Below, one piece after another: positions 56,346-64,000 of a stretch of DNA of 64,000 nucleotides (position 1 is its first letter; each line of letters opens with the position of its first letter). Origin of the DNA: SAR92 clade bacterium H455. GTDB lineage: Bacteria; Pseudomonadota; Gammaproteobacteria; Pseudomonadales; Porticoccaceae. Below the pieces are notes generated by a model. That model did no database searches and was not told the origin of the DNA. It worked only from the letters and a program-made list of their open reading frames with translations. Location of the stretch: the NCBI GenBank assembly GCA_024802545.1, contig CP103416.1, forward strand, positions 2,294,001 to 2,358,000, read 5' to 3'. The position numbers and the translations under genes are program-made.

Positions 56346-57998
56346 TTAATCCTTCGAGGTAGTGGCTTTAGCAGGGCCCTTTAAATCACTGAGACGCATA
56401 CCACCAAATCCTAGAACGACGATATAAACACTAAAGCCGCCGAGGCAGATACAGGCAATGGCGCTACTGCGCTGCCACCAGCCAAGCTGCTGCCAAATGC
56501 TAGTATCGAAAGCATCGAAGTGACCACCGAGCCAGATCAAGGTCGCGACCATCAGCGTTACCGCCAACAGTAGAGTCGCCAAAAAGCGCAACCAGGCGCG
56601 ACCCGGAAGATAGATAGCCTTGCTGCGCAGCGCCAAAAATAATAGCAACGCATTTAAGAAAGCCGATAAGGATGTTGCAAGGGCCAGACCTACATGACCC
56701 ACCTGCCAATAAAAATGCAGCGGTATTACCAGAATCAAGTTGAGGAACATATTTGAGACCATGGCAATCACGCCGATACGCACCGGGGTGCGCATGTCCT
56801 GACGGGCAAAAAAGCCCGGCGCCAAGACCTTGATTAGCATAAAGGCGATCAAGCCTAGGGAATAGGCGCGCAGGCTCAGAGATGCCATGGACATATCCCG
56901 CGGCGTCATCACCTCGCCATAAAGAAATAGCGTGGCCAGAATCGGCTCAGCGAGGAGCATCAGAGCAGCAGCGGCTGGCACCGCAATCAACAGCACCATG
57001 CGCAGGGCCCAATCCAGAGTTTGGGAGTAGGCCTCAACTGAACTGGCCGCGTGATGACGGGATAGATTCGGGAGTATCACCGTGGCAATGGCCACCGCAA
57101 ACACCCCCAGAGGCAACTCTGAGAGTCGATCTGAATAATACAGCCAGGAGACACTGCCGGTGGGCAGAAAAGTTGCCAGCATAGTGTCGAGCATCAAATT
57201 GATCTGGCTTACGGATACACCAAAGATTGCTGGGCCCATCAGCTTGAGTATTTTTTTAACCCCTGGATGACGCCAGTCCACCACAGGTATCGGCAACATA
57301 TGAACGCGCGCCAAAAACGGTAGCTGGAAGCAGAACTGAATCGCGCCGGCAGCAAATACACCCCAAGCCAAGGCATAGGTTGGCTGATCAAACCAGGGTG
57401 CTGCAATCAGCGCAGCAAAGATCAGAGACATATTGAGCAGCACCGGAGTAAAGGCTGGAACCGCAAAACGGTCATAGCTATTGAGGATGCCACCGGCGAC
57501 ACCGGTCATTGAAATAAATAATAAATAGGGAAAGGTAATGCGCAGCATTTCAGCTGTCGCATTAAATTTAAACGGATCGTTGAGATACCACTTCGGCGCA
57601 AACAGCGCAGCAAAGAATGGCGCGGCAACTACAATCACCAGGGTTAATACCAGCAGCGCCATACCCAGGGTGCCGAACACTCGATTGATTAATTGTTTTA
57701 GCGCCGCCTGACTACCGTTTTGGCGATACTCTCCGAGCACCGGAACGAATGCCTGAGCAAAAGCACCCTCAGCAAATAGGCGACGGAAAAAGTTAGGAAT
57801 TTTAAAGGCGACAAAAAAGACATCGGCCAGAGCTTCAGCACCTATGACTCGAGCAAAGATAATATCCCGCGCCAAACCGAGAATCCGTGACAGCATAGTA
57901 AAGAAGCTGACCACGCCACTGGAACGCAGCAGTCCGCCATCGGCCTTCAGGTTCGTAGGCGACGGCTGTGGTAGATCATTGCTGGGCTTCTGATTCAA
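56346..57998 (-). CDS. murJ: Lipid II flippase MurJ
   Basis: A 550-residue MATE-like membrane protein with about 14 helices that moves lipid II across the inner membrane for peptidoglycan synthesis. The family N-terminal motif FTMLSRILGLARDI is at about 33-46, followed by FKIPNFFRRLFAEGAFAQAFVPV. The 22-residue N-terminal extension is polar. It lies upstream of ribF on the same strand and divergent from rpsT, the usual gammaproteobacterial order. Confidence 0.96.
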   Translation of the reverse strand: MNQKPSNDLPQPSPTNLKADGGLLRSSGVVSFFTMLSRILGLARDIIFARVIGAEALADVFFVAFKIPNFFRRLFAEGAFAQAFVPVLGEYRQNGSQAALKQLINRVFGTLGMALLVLTLVIVVAAPFFAALFAPKWYLNDPFKFNATAEMLRITFPYLLFISMTGVAGGILNSYDRFAVPAFTPVLLNMSLIFAALIAAPWFDQPTYALAWGVFAAGAIQFCFQLPFLARVHMLPIPVVDWRHPGVKKILKLMGPAIFGVSVSQINLMLDTMLATFLPTGSVSWLYYSDRLSELPLGVFAVAIATVILPNLSRHHAASSVEAYSQTLDWALRMVLLIAVPAAAALMLLAEPILATLFLYGEVMTPRDMSMASLSLRAYSLGLIAFMLIKVLAPGFFARQDMRTPVRIGVIAMVSNMFLNLILVIPLHFYWQVGHVGLALATSLSAFLNALLLFLALRSKAIYLPGRAWLRFLATLLLAVTLMVATLIWLGGHFDAFDTSIWQQLGWWQRSSAIACICLGGFSVYIVVLGFGGMRLSDLKGPAKATTSKD

Positions 57999-58144
57999 TT
58001 TTCACTCGATTGACGGGGATTTTCACAGCAGTTTAACGACCTCCATGCCCATCTCCAAGTGAATACTGAAAAGCCTTGCACTCCGGGTTGAGGCCCCATG
58101 CTTCTCTGACAGTGCAAAGTAATCATATTGCTTCGACAATTGGG

Positions 58145-58173
58145 TTGAATGTAGTTTACAAAACCTGTATATT
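58145..58173 (+). promoter_or_regulatory. Promoter of rpsT
   Basis: TTGAAT (58145-58150) and TATATT (58168-58173) with a 17-nt spacer, followed by a GC-rich CCCGCGC discriminator. This places the start about 35 nt upstream of the rpsT start codon. Confidence 0.8.
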
Positions 58174-58213
58174 CCCGCGCCTTTAGTGAGACCAATTAAG
58201 AGGAGTACAACAA

Positions 58214-58477
58214 GTGGCAAATTCAGTACAAGCTAAGAAACGCGCACGACAGAACGAGAAACGCCGACAGCACAATGCCAGCTTGCGCTCTATGGTTCGC
58301 ACCTATTTGAAAAAAGTTGATGCAGCTATTGATAGCGGCGTTCAGGCTGATGCTCAGCTGGCTTACACTGCTGCAGTGCCAGTTCTAGACCGTATGGCAG
58401 ACAAAGGCATTCTGCACAAGAATAAAGCAGCTCGTCATAAAAGCCGCCTAAACGCTAAAGTTAAGGCGCTGGGTTAA
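58214..58477 (+). CDS. rpsT: 30S ribosomal protein S20
   Basis: An 87-residue basic protein that binds 16S rRNA, matching E. coli S20 in length and pattern ([19 protein letters not shown], then [19 protein letters not shown]). It starts with GTG after AAGAGGAG. E. coli rpsT uses UUG and is autoregulated through it, so the non-ATG start here may have the same role (inference). It is transcribed divergently from murJ with its own promoter and terminator. Confidence 0.96.
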   Translation: MANSVQAKKRARQNEKRRQHNASLRSMVRTYLKKVDAAIDSGVQADAQLAYTAAVPVLDRMADKGILHKNKAARHKSRLNAKVKALG

Positions 58478-58517
58478 AAAGTAATAGATACTTGAAAGTT
58501 ACTTTTTAGTCAGCAGT

Positions 58518-58545
58518 AAAAGAACCGGCTCTGGTCGGTTTTTTT
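58518..58545 (+). terminator. Terminator of rpsT
   Basis: AACCG (58523-58527) pairs with CGGTT (58536-58540), extendable by G-T and A-T pairs, followed by a run of seven T. Confidence 0.7.
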
Positions 58546-58601
58546 ATACCTGGGATTTAACCCTCGACAAGTAGACCCCCACAGCACGAAAAGACCCGCA
58601 T

Positions 58602-58631
58602 AAAAAACCCCGCCGATTGGCGGGGTTTTTT
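58602..58631. terminator. Bidirectional terminator between rpsT and pntB
   Basis: A 13-bp perfect stem (58602-58614 with 58619-58631) with a GATT loop. It has six A on one arm and six T on the other, so it ends the pnt operon on the minus strand and backs up the rpsT terminator on the plus strand. Confidence 0.92.
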
Positions 58632-58666
58632 ATTAACGCTTTAGCACTTTATCTCACGAGCAGGCT

Positions 58667-60112
58667 TTAAAGCTGATTCAGCGCCGTAGTCATATCAACA
58701 ACCGCCTTTTTGCCGTCGCCGTAGACCATCAACGTGTGATCCATTGCGAATAGCGGATTGGGCAGACCGGCAAAACCGGGGCTCAGTGAACGCTTGATCA
58801 CGACAACTGTCTTGGCTTTATCGACATTGAGAATTGGCATGCCGTAGATCGGGCTACCTTCGACGTCCCGGGCCATGGGATTGGTCACATCGTTGGCACC
58901 AATCACAATCACCACATCAGTGTCTTCGAAGGTAGGATTGATCGCATCCATCTCCACAAGATTGTCATAGGGCACTTCGGCTTCGGCCAGCAGAACATTC
59001 ATATGGCCAGGCATACGCCCTGCCACCGGATGAATACCGTATTGGACCTCAGCTCCCTTCGCTTCGATAGCGTCTGCTAGCTCGCGTACCGCGTGTTGCG
59101 CCTGCGCCATGGCCATACCGTAACCTGGCACTATAACTACGCGCTGAGCGTTCTCCAGCAGCATAGCCACCTCGTCTGGCTGAGCGCTTGTGACTTTACC
59201 GGCATAGACTTCATCAGCATCGACAGTCTCGCCACCGGCGGCCATTTTGCCAAACAGTACATTGGCCAGTGAGCGGTTCATCGCCACACACATAATGCGC
59301 GTCAGAATCAGCCCCGAAGTTCCCACCAGGGAACCGGCAATAATCAATACCGTGTTGCCGAGAATAAAACCCGCGAAAGCGGCTGCGATACCAGAGTAGG
59401 AATTCAGCAGTGCAATCACTACCGGCATATCAGCGCCACCAATTGGCATCACCAAGAACAGACCCAACAGCAGCGCCAGAACAACCACCGCGACCATAGC
59501 GGCAACATTGCCCGGATTGACCACAACCAGCGCCACAGCAACCAGCGCAGCTATCACAAATAGCGCATTGCCCACTGGACCTCCGGGGAGACCATAGCTT
59601 TTCTTCATCAACTCCTGCAGCTTGGCGAATGCCACCAGGCTACCGGTCAAAGTCAGAGCACCGATCAATACCGTCATACCAATAGCGATCAGAGCAATAG
59701 TGCCCTCAGGTCCAGGACCAAAAGCACTGCTATCAGCAACCATTGGGGTTAACAGCTCGGCAAAGGATGCAGGCGTAGCTCCCAACTTGGTGTAATACTC
59801 AGCCAGTGCGATAGTCAGTGAAGCACCACCACCAAAACCATTGAGCAGAGCCACCATCTGGGGCATCGAGGTCATTTGAATGCGCAGCGCCATAATGCTA
59901 CCCACTATAGAACCTACCACCACACCGGCGATCACATAAGTATAGTCAATGGTGTTCATGTTCAGCAGAGTTACTACCACGGCAATCAACATGCCCAGTG
60001 CCGAGAGCATATTGCCGCGCACTGCAGTCTTCGGTTTAGTCAGACCTTTAATGCCGAGAATAAACAGCACACCGGCAATCAGATAGATAAAATTAACAAG
60101 ATTCTCATTCAT
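58667..60112 (-). CDS. pntB: NAD(P) transhydrogenase subunit beta
   Basis: A 481-residue subunit of the proton-translocating transhydrogenase that transfers hydride between NADH and NADP. The N-terminal half holds about eight membrane helices and the C-terminal domain (about 305-481) is the NADP-binding dIII with GYGMAMAQAQ and MPGHMNVLLAEA. Length matches E. coli PntB (462) with a short extension. It follows the small PntA membrane subunit by 3 bp. Confidence 0.95.
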   Translation of the reverse strand: MNENLVNFIYLIAGVLFILGIKGLTKPKTAVRGNMLSALGMLIAVVVTLLNMNTIDYTYVIAGVVVGSIVGSIMALRIQMTSMPQMVALLNGFGGGASLTIALAEYYTKLGATPASFAELLTPMVADSSAFGPGPEGTIALIAIGMTVLIGALTLTGSLVAFAKLQELMKKSYGLPGGPVGNALFVIAALVAVALVVVNPGNVAAMVAVVVLALLLGLFLVMPIGGADMPVVIALLNSYSGIAAAFAGFILGNTVLIIAGSLVGTSGLILTRIMCVAMNRSLANVLFGKMAAGGETVDADEVYAGKVTSAQPDEVAMLLENAQRVVIVPGYGMAMAQAQHAVRELADAIEAKGAEVQYGIHPVAGRMPGHMNVLLAEAEVPYDNLVEMDAINPTFEDTDVVIVIGANDVTNPMARDVEGSPIYGMPILNVDKAKTVVVIKRSLSPGFAGLPNPLFAMDHTLMVYGDGKKAVVDMTTALNQL

Positions 60113-60115
60113 CGC

Positions 60116-60397
60116 TTACTTCCTCTTAAACATGGCAAGCATGCGATTAGTCACAAGGTAACCACCAACAACGTTGATGGTCGCCAGCGTCACTGCGATA
60201 AAGCCCAACACATTCACCATCATCGGCGAACCGTCATTGCCCGCCGCCAATAGAGCGCCTACTAGAGTAATACCGGAAACCGCGTTGGTTCCTGACATCA
60301 ATGGCGTGTGCAGTGTCGGTGGCACTTTGGTAATCAGCTCAACTCCGAGAAATAACGACAGCACAAACAGTGCTAATAACAGAATTAAAATATCCAT
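60116..60397 (-). CDS. pntAB: NAD(P) transhydrogenase subunit alpha, membrane part (PntAB)
   Basis: A 93-residue protein with three predicted membrane helices corresponding to the C-terminal membrane portion of E. coli PntA. It contains TPLMSGTNAVSGITLVGALL, a conserved segment of the dII domain. This split alpha subunit is known from many bacteria. It lies 5 bp after pntAA and 3 bp before pntB. Confidence 0.93.
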   Translation of the reverse strand: MDILILLLALFVLSLFLGVELITKVPPTLHTPLMSGTNAVSGITLVGALLAAGNDGSPMMVNVLGFIAVTLATINVVGGYLVTNRMLAMFKRK

Positions 60398-60402
60398 TTG
60401 TT

Positions 60403-61608
60403 TTACTCCCCTTGTGCTTCAGTTTCAGGTTCTGATTCAGGCGCCTCGATTTCTGGCAATCCCAGCAGCTTGCGCATATACGGGTGTGGAATCTCGCCCT
60501 TGTGGGCAACAACCGTACCTGCAACAATTTCATCGTTAAAGTCGAGGTTGAGGTTGCCCTCTTCGTCGAGAATTAACTCCAGTAATGTCTGCATGTTTTT
60601 GCCGTACATCTGACTGGCGTGATAAGCCAATTCCGATGGTACGTTTTCGGGACCCAGTATAGTCACACCGTGGACAACAACTGTTTTGCCCTGCTCGGTG
60701 AGATCACAATTGCCGCCGCGCTCTGCCGCCAGATCAACAATGACTGAACCGGGTTTCATCGCCTTGACCATATCTTCAGTCACTAGAATCGGCGACTTGG
60801 CACCGGGAATCGCTGCCGTAGTAATAATAATATCTTGCTCGGCAACCACTGCAGTCATCAGCTCGCGCTGGCGCTTGAGGAAATCTTCGCCCTGGGCTTT
60901 GGCGTAACCACCAGCACCTTCAGACTCACCAGTATCCAGATCCAACTCAACCGGCTTGGCGCCAACTGAAATAATCTGCTCACGAGCGGCGGGACGAACA
61001 TCGTAGGCTTCAACCACAGCGCCAAGTCGCTTGGCGGTGGCGCAGGCCTGAAGACCGGCAACACCTACACCCATAATCAATACTCGCGCCGGCTGCAAAG
61101 TGCCAGCGGCGGTCATCAACATGGGGAATATTCGCGGAGCAGCAGAGGCACCCATCAACACGGCCTTATAGCCGGCCAATGTAGCCATGGATGAAAGCAC
61201 ATCCATACTCTGGGCACGACTGATGCGCGGCACCAGTTCCAGGGCGATTGCTGTGGCACCTTTATCTGCAACAGCTTGAGCAGCCTGGGGTGAGGCCAAT
61301 GGGTCCATCATGCCAATCACCATCTGTCCACTGCGTAGACTGGCGAGATCGGCTTCACTGTTCTCGTTATTAGAGCCAAAGGATTGGACCTGCAGAATAA
61401 TATCGGCCTGGGCAAATATCTCTGCACGATCACTGCTAAGGGTTGCTCCAGCCTCTGTATAGAGTCCATCTGGATAACCTGCAGCATCTCCTGCGTTTGT
61501 TTGAAAAAGCACCTTGACGCCTTTGTCAGTCAGAGACTGGACATTGGCAGGGGACATGGCGACTCGTTTTTCTGCGGTTTTAATTTCCGCGGGAATTCCG
61601 ATTATCAC
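60403..61608 (-). CDS. pntAA: NAD(P) transhydrogenase subunit alpha, NAD-binding part (PntAA)
   Basis: A 401-residue soluble dI domain that binds NAD(H). It carries IPAEIKTAEKRVAMSP at the start and VLIMGVGVAGLQACATAKRLGA at about 170-191. GTG is the start codon with AGGAG eight bases before it. It forms the operon pntAA-pntAB-pntB, which balances NADPH against NADH using the proton gradient. That fits a cell that relies on Entner-Doudoroff metabolism. The C-terminal tail is acidic. Confidence 0.95.
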   Translation of the reverse strand: MIIGIPAEIKTAEKRVAMSPANVQSLTDKGVKVLFQTNAGDAAGYPDGLYTEAGATLSSDRAEIFAQADIILQVQSFGSNNENSEADLASLRSGQMVIGMMDPLASPQAAQAVADKGATAIALELVPRISRAQSMDVLSSMATLAGYKAVLMGASAAPRIFPMLMTAAGTLQPARVLIMGVGVAGLQACATAKRLGAVVEAYDVRPAAREQIISVGAKPVELDLDTGESEGAGGYAKAQGEDFLKRQRELMTAVVAEQDIIITTAAIPGAKSPILVTEDMVKAMKPGSVIVDLAAERGGNCDLTEQGKTVVVHGVTILGPENVPSELAYHASQMYGKNMQTLLELILDEEGNLNLDFNDEIVAGTVVAHKGEIPHPYMRKLLGLPEIEAPESEPETEAQGE

Positions 61609-61800
61609 TCAATTCTCCTTATTGTTATAGAAAGGTTTGACCACTTAAAGAGCGGTCATAGTAGCAAAGATCACCGGTTATTTTTATCTGTATAGCCATT
61701 ATTAGGCAAAGCTATGCAGCCTTCATACTAACCAAATGGCTTTAGAACAACATAGTCCAGATGAAGGGGCAATTGACCTAATGTAGCCCGCGGCGGGAAT

Positions 61801-62814
61801 TCAGGATATTCGTGAAACCGCAAAATCAGCGAGATCGGATAAAACGGTTTTGAGATCACTCTCTGGTAACTGGGCCAGAGAGTGCTTGGCCAGTTCGGCC
61901 TGCTCTTGAGCTTGCATAATAGAGTAGTCGAGACTTGAGGACTGACGAACTGCTGCGAGAATGCTCTCGAAATGCTCTGCACTCTTACTCTTAATCGCCG
62001 AGCAAATTAGCTGCTTTTGCTCTTCGTTTAAATGATCTCGCGCATGAATCAGCGGCAGAGTCATTTTGCCTTCAGCTAGATCATCGCCAATATTTTTGCC
62101 AGTCGCCTCACTATCACCCTGATAGTCCAGAACATCATCGGCAATCTGAAAGGCCAGACCCAAATGTTTGCCGTAGGCGGCCATAGCATCGCTACTATCA
62201 GTATCGCTACTATCAGTGTCTCTACTTTTGGCATCGCCATGAACAACACCCCGCTCTTTAGCGGCTAACATAGCCCCTATACGGGCAGCCGCCTCAAATA
62301 ACTTTGCTGTCTTGCGATAAATAACTTCGTAGTAGGTAGCCTCATCGATTGCTGAATTACCAGCGTTGCTCATCTGCTGAACTTCACCTTCGGAGATAAC
62401 ATTAGTGGCATCGGCAATAACTCCCATGATCGGCATATCACCAACTGAGACGAGCATTTGAAAAGCGCGGGAATAGATAAAGTCACCGACCAGTACACTG
62501 GGCGCGTTGCCCCACTGGTTATTGGCCGTCTCGCGGCCGCGACGCAGGGCCGAGACATCTACCACATCGTCATGGAGAAGAGTCGCCGTGTGAATAAACT
62601 CAATCACAGCAGCCATGGTTAAATGCTGTTTACCTTTATAACCATTTGCCAGGGCGCTTAATAACACGACCACGGGACGCAAGCGTTTCCCACCGGAGCC
62701 AACAATATAGTGGCCGATATTCTCTACCAATCCGACGTCGGAATGGAGATTGGTAATTATCAGTTCGTTGACTGCTGAGAAGTCGCTTTCTACAGCTTTG
62801 TGGAATGACAGCAT
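61801..62814 (-). CDS. ispB: Octaprenyl diphosphate synthase
   Basis: A 337-residue long-chain trans-prenyltransferase that makes the ubiquinone side chain. It carries SGGKRLRP (40-47), the first aspartate-rich motif HDDVVD (81-86) and the second ADDVLD. Residues around 205-225 hold an inserted hydrophilic stretch DTDSSDTDSSD that is absent from E. coli IspB. The ATG at 62814 matches the family N-terminus; a start at 62850 is possible. The gene is divergent from fabA with a 195-bp spacer. Confidence 0.93.
   Translation of the reverse strand: MLSFHKAVESDFSAVNELIITNLHSDVGLVENIGHYIVGSGGKRLRPVVVLLSALANGYKGKQHLTMAAVIEFIHTATLLHDDVVDVSALRRGRETANNQWGNAPSVLVGDFIYSRAFQMLVSVGDMPIMGVIADATNVISEGEVQQMSNAGNSAIDEATYYEVIYRKTAKLFEAAARIGAMLAAKERGVVHGDAKSRDTDSSDTDSSDAMAAYGKHLGLAFQIADDVLDYQGDSEATGKNIGDDLAEGKMTLPLIHARDHLNEEQKQLICSAIKSKSAEHFESILAAVRQSSSLDYSIMQAQEQAELAKHSLAQLPESDLKTVLSDLADFAVSRIS
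62189..62218. repeat. 15-bp tandem duplication inside ispB
   Basis: Two copies of a 15-bp unit (62189-62203 and 62204-62218) that differ at one base and encode the repeated DTDSS/SDTDS stretch. It lies in a loop just before the second aspartate-rich motif. Confidence 0.85.
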
Positions 62815-62948
62815 GGAAGCCCAAAAGTCTAGGTTGTTAACACGCAGCATGCTAGGGAGCTACCGCTAAGCTGTCAACCGAAAATAAAATTGGTGACCAA
62901 AAAGCCTGCCCACTTCGTCCTATTTATGGGCCTAACAGGCTCTAAAAG

Positions 62949-62977
62949 TTGCCGCTAAAGCCATAACTGGGTACGAT
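62949..62977 (+). promoter_or_regulatory. Candidate promoter of fabA
   Basis: TTGCCG (62949-62954) and TACGAT (62972-62977) with a 17-nt spacer. The predicted start lies about 26 nt before the fabA ATG. No clear FabR or FadR site was found. Confidence 0.42.
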
Positions 62978-63009
62978 GCACGCCTTCTGACTCTATAGCG
63001 AAGGAACCT

Positions 63010-63531
63010 ATGTCATTTCAGCCTCAGTCCTCTTACAACCGTGAAGAAATCCTCGCCTGCTCTCGTGGCGAACTGTTTGGTCCAGGCAATGCACGACTCC
63101 CAGCCCCGAATATGCTCATGGCCGACCGTATTATTGAGATCAACAACACCGGTGGCGCAGCTGGCAAAGGTCAAATTATTGCCGAGCTCGATATCAACCC
63201 TGACCTCTGGTTTTTCGGTTGCCATTTCGAAGGCGACCCGGTGATGCCCGGCTGCCTCGGTCTCGACGCACTCTGGCAATTGGTTGGCTTCTTTTTGGTT
63301 TGGAACGGCAACAGTGGCCGCGGTCGCGCTCTGGGTGCTGGGGAAGTGAAGTTTTTTGGCCAGGTATTGCCTACCGCCAAGAAAGTCACCTATAAGCTCG
63401 AGCTCACTCGCCTGATTCAGCGCAAGCTAGTCATGGGAATAGCCAATGGTTCAGTTGAAGTAGATGGTCGTGAAATCTATTCCGCTAAGGACTTAAAAGT
63501 CGGTCTCTTCGAAAGCACAGATCACTTTTAA
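63010..63531 (+). CDS. fabA: 3-hydroxydecanoyl-ACP dehydratase/isomerase
   Basis: A 173-residue FabA that dehydrates 3-hydroxydecanoyl-ACP and isomerises the trans-2 to the cis-3 enoyl form, the branch point for anaerobic unsaturated fatty acid synthesis. Catalytic His72 and Asp86 are in [16 protein letters not shown]. Length matches E. coli FabA (172). GAAGGA precedes the ATG. fabB begins 79 bp downstream on the same strand, the usual fabAB operon. Confidence 0.97.
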   Translation: MSFQPQSSYNREEILACSRGELFGPGNARLPAPNMLMADRIIEINNTGGAAGKGQIIAELDINPDLWFFGCHFEGDPVMPGCLGLDALWQLVGFFLVWNGNSGRGRALGAGEVKFFGQVLPTAKKVTYKLELTRLIQRKLVMGIANGSVEVDGREIYSAKDLKVGLFESTDHF

Positions 63532-63610
63532 GCTTTTTTCCTCCTATTCGCCACTCCATTAAGTGGCTCACTAAATGTCACCTTAAATATCCAATTCAAG
63601 AGGACCACCG

Positions 63611-64000
63611 ATGAAACGTGCAGTAATTACGGGACTTGGTATTGTTTCATGTCTAGGCAACGATAAAGAAAGCGTCGCCCATTCATTAAAAGAAGGGATC
63701 TCGGGTATTCGTCGTCGAGAAGACTTTGCCGAAATGGGTCTGCGCTGCAATGTTGGCGCCGTGTTAGATATAGACCCCAAAGATCATATAGACCGCAAAA
63801 TTTTGCGCTTTATGGGCCCCTCGGCTTCCTATGCATATATAGCTACGGATCGTGCAATAGCCGATGCTGGCCTCACGCCTGAGATGGTATCCAACCACCG
63901 CACCGGCCTAGTAATGGGTTCAGGCGGCGTCTCTGGTGAAATGTTTACCGAGTCTATAGATGTGATGCGCGATCGCGGGATCAAGCGTGCCGGCCCCTAC
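63611..64000 (+). CDS. fabB: 3-oxoacyl-ACP synthase I (partial, continues beyond window)
   Basis: The first 130 codons of FabB, starting MKRAVITGLGIVSCLGN. The N-terminal half of a KAS I thiolase fold is visible, including RRREDFAEMGLRCNVGA and TGLVMGSGGVSGE. The catalytic cysteine and histidines lie beyond the window. It is co-directional with fabA and elongates the cis-3-decenoyl-ACP that FabA makes. An AGAGGA ribosome binding site precedes the ATG. Confidence 0.95.
   Translation, partial: MKRAVITGLGIVSCLGNDKESVAHSLKEGISGIRRREDFAEMGLRCNVGAVLDIDPKDHIDRKILRFMGPSASYAYIATDRAIADAGLTPEMVSNHRTGLVMGSGGVSGEMFTESIDVMRDRGIKRAGPY

Noticed and set aside
62941-63009. FadR/FabR operator before fabA
   Set aside because: An AACTGGGTACGAT stretch gives only a half-site; not enough to call an operator.
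1-64000. Mobile elements, prophage or genomic island borders
   Set aside because: No transposase, integrase, phage structural gene or long direct/inverted repeat was seen; gene order in most blocks is ordinary chromosomal.

Overview
The window reads as chromosomal core DNA of a marine-type gammaproteobacterium. The evidence is a FabA/FabB start, a murJ-ribF-ileS-lspA-fkpB-ispH cluster, a split PntA transhydrogenase, a HexR-type regulator beside gap-pyk, and a large Entner-Doudoroff operon. Base composition looks close to 50% GC, and two TonB receptors plus a thiamine-scavenging operon suit an ocean heterotroph of the SAR92/Porticoccaceae or related Cellvibrionales kind. That placement is an inference from gene content and protein style, not a computed phylogeny. 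I saw no prophage, insertion sequence, CRISPR array or rRNA operon. One tRNA gene, tRNA-Val(GAC), is present.

Layout. 1-2.2 kb: two tandem FAD amine/amino-acid oxidoreductases, the first cut by the window edge. 2.4-2.6 kb: tRNA-Val with its promoter and terminator. 2.7-5.5 kb: manC and ugd, sugar-nucleotide enzymes for exopolysaccharide, convergent with overlapping 3' ends. 5.8-14.6 kb: two SDR enzymes, an AraC regulator and a divergent operon of an alkyl-DHAP-synthase-like flavoprotein, a GlpD-like dehydrogenase and an FGGY kinase, then a TIGR01777 protein. 14.8-17.4 kb: purC and sdaA. 17.9-20.2 kb: a stand-alone TonB receptor. 20.4-23.3 kb: the tdh-kbl threonine catabolic pair with a divergent XRE-cupin regulator. 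23.4-27.2 kb: a small membrane protein, a SulP transporter and an RhlE-like helicase. 27.4-31.7 kb: a TPP-riboswitch operon encoding a TonB receptor, YkoF-like protein, PnuT-type permease, kinase and MsrB. 31.8-35.2 kb: Tag-like glycosylase, LysE exporter, small regulators and a GDPD. 35.3-37.3 kb: acs.

Central carbon block (37.4-50.3 kb): hexR, divergent gap-pyk, then an isolated gene for a predicted alpha-helical pore-forming protein, then the edd-glk-eda-zwf-pgl operon with pgi divergent from edd. HexR-like palindromes lie at the gap promoter and twice in the edd/pgi interval, so glucose phosphorylation, the Entner-Doudoroff route and lower glycolysis look co-controlled.

50.3-64 kb is housekeeping: ispH, fkpB, lspA, ileS, ribF, murJ, rpsT, pntAA-pntAB-pntB, ispB, fabA and the start of fabB.

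The two least ordinary items are the HBL/Cry6-like alpha-pore-forming protein at 41173-42375, embedded in the sugar-catabolism region, and the AGPS-like/GlpD-like/FGGY-kinase operon at 8818-13662, which could be an uncharacterised route for glycerol ethers or related polyol phosphates.
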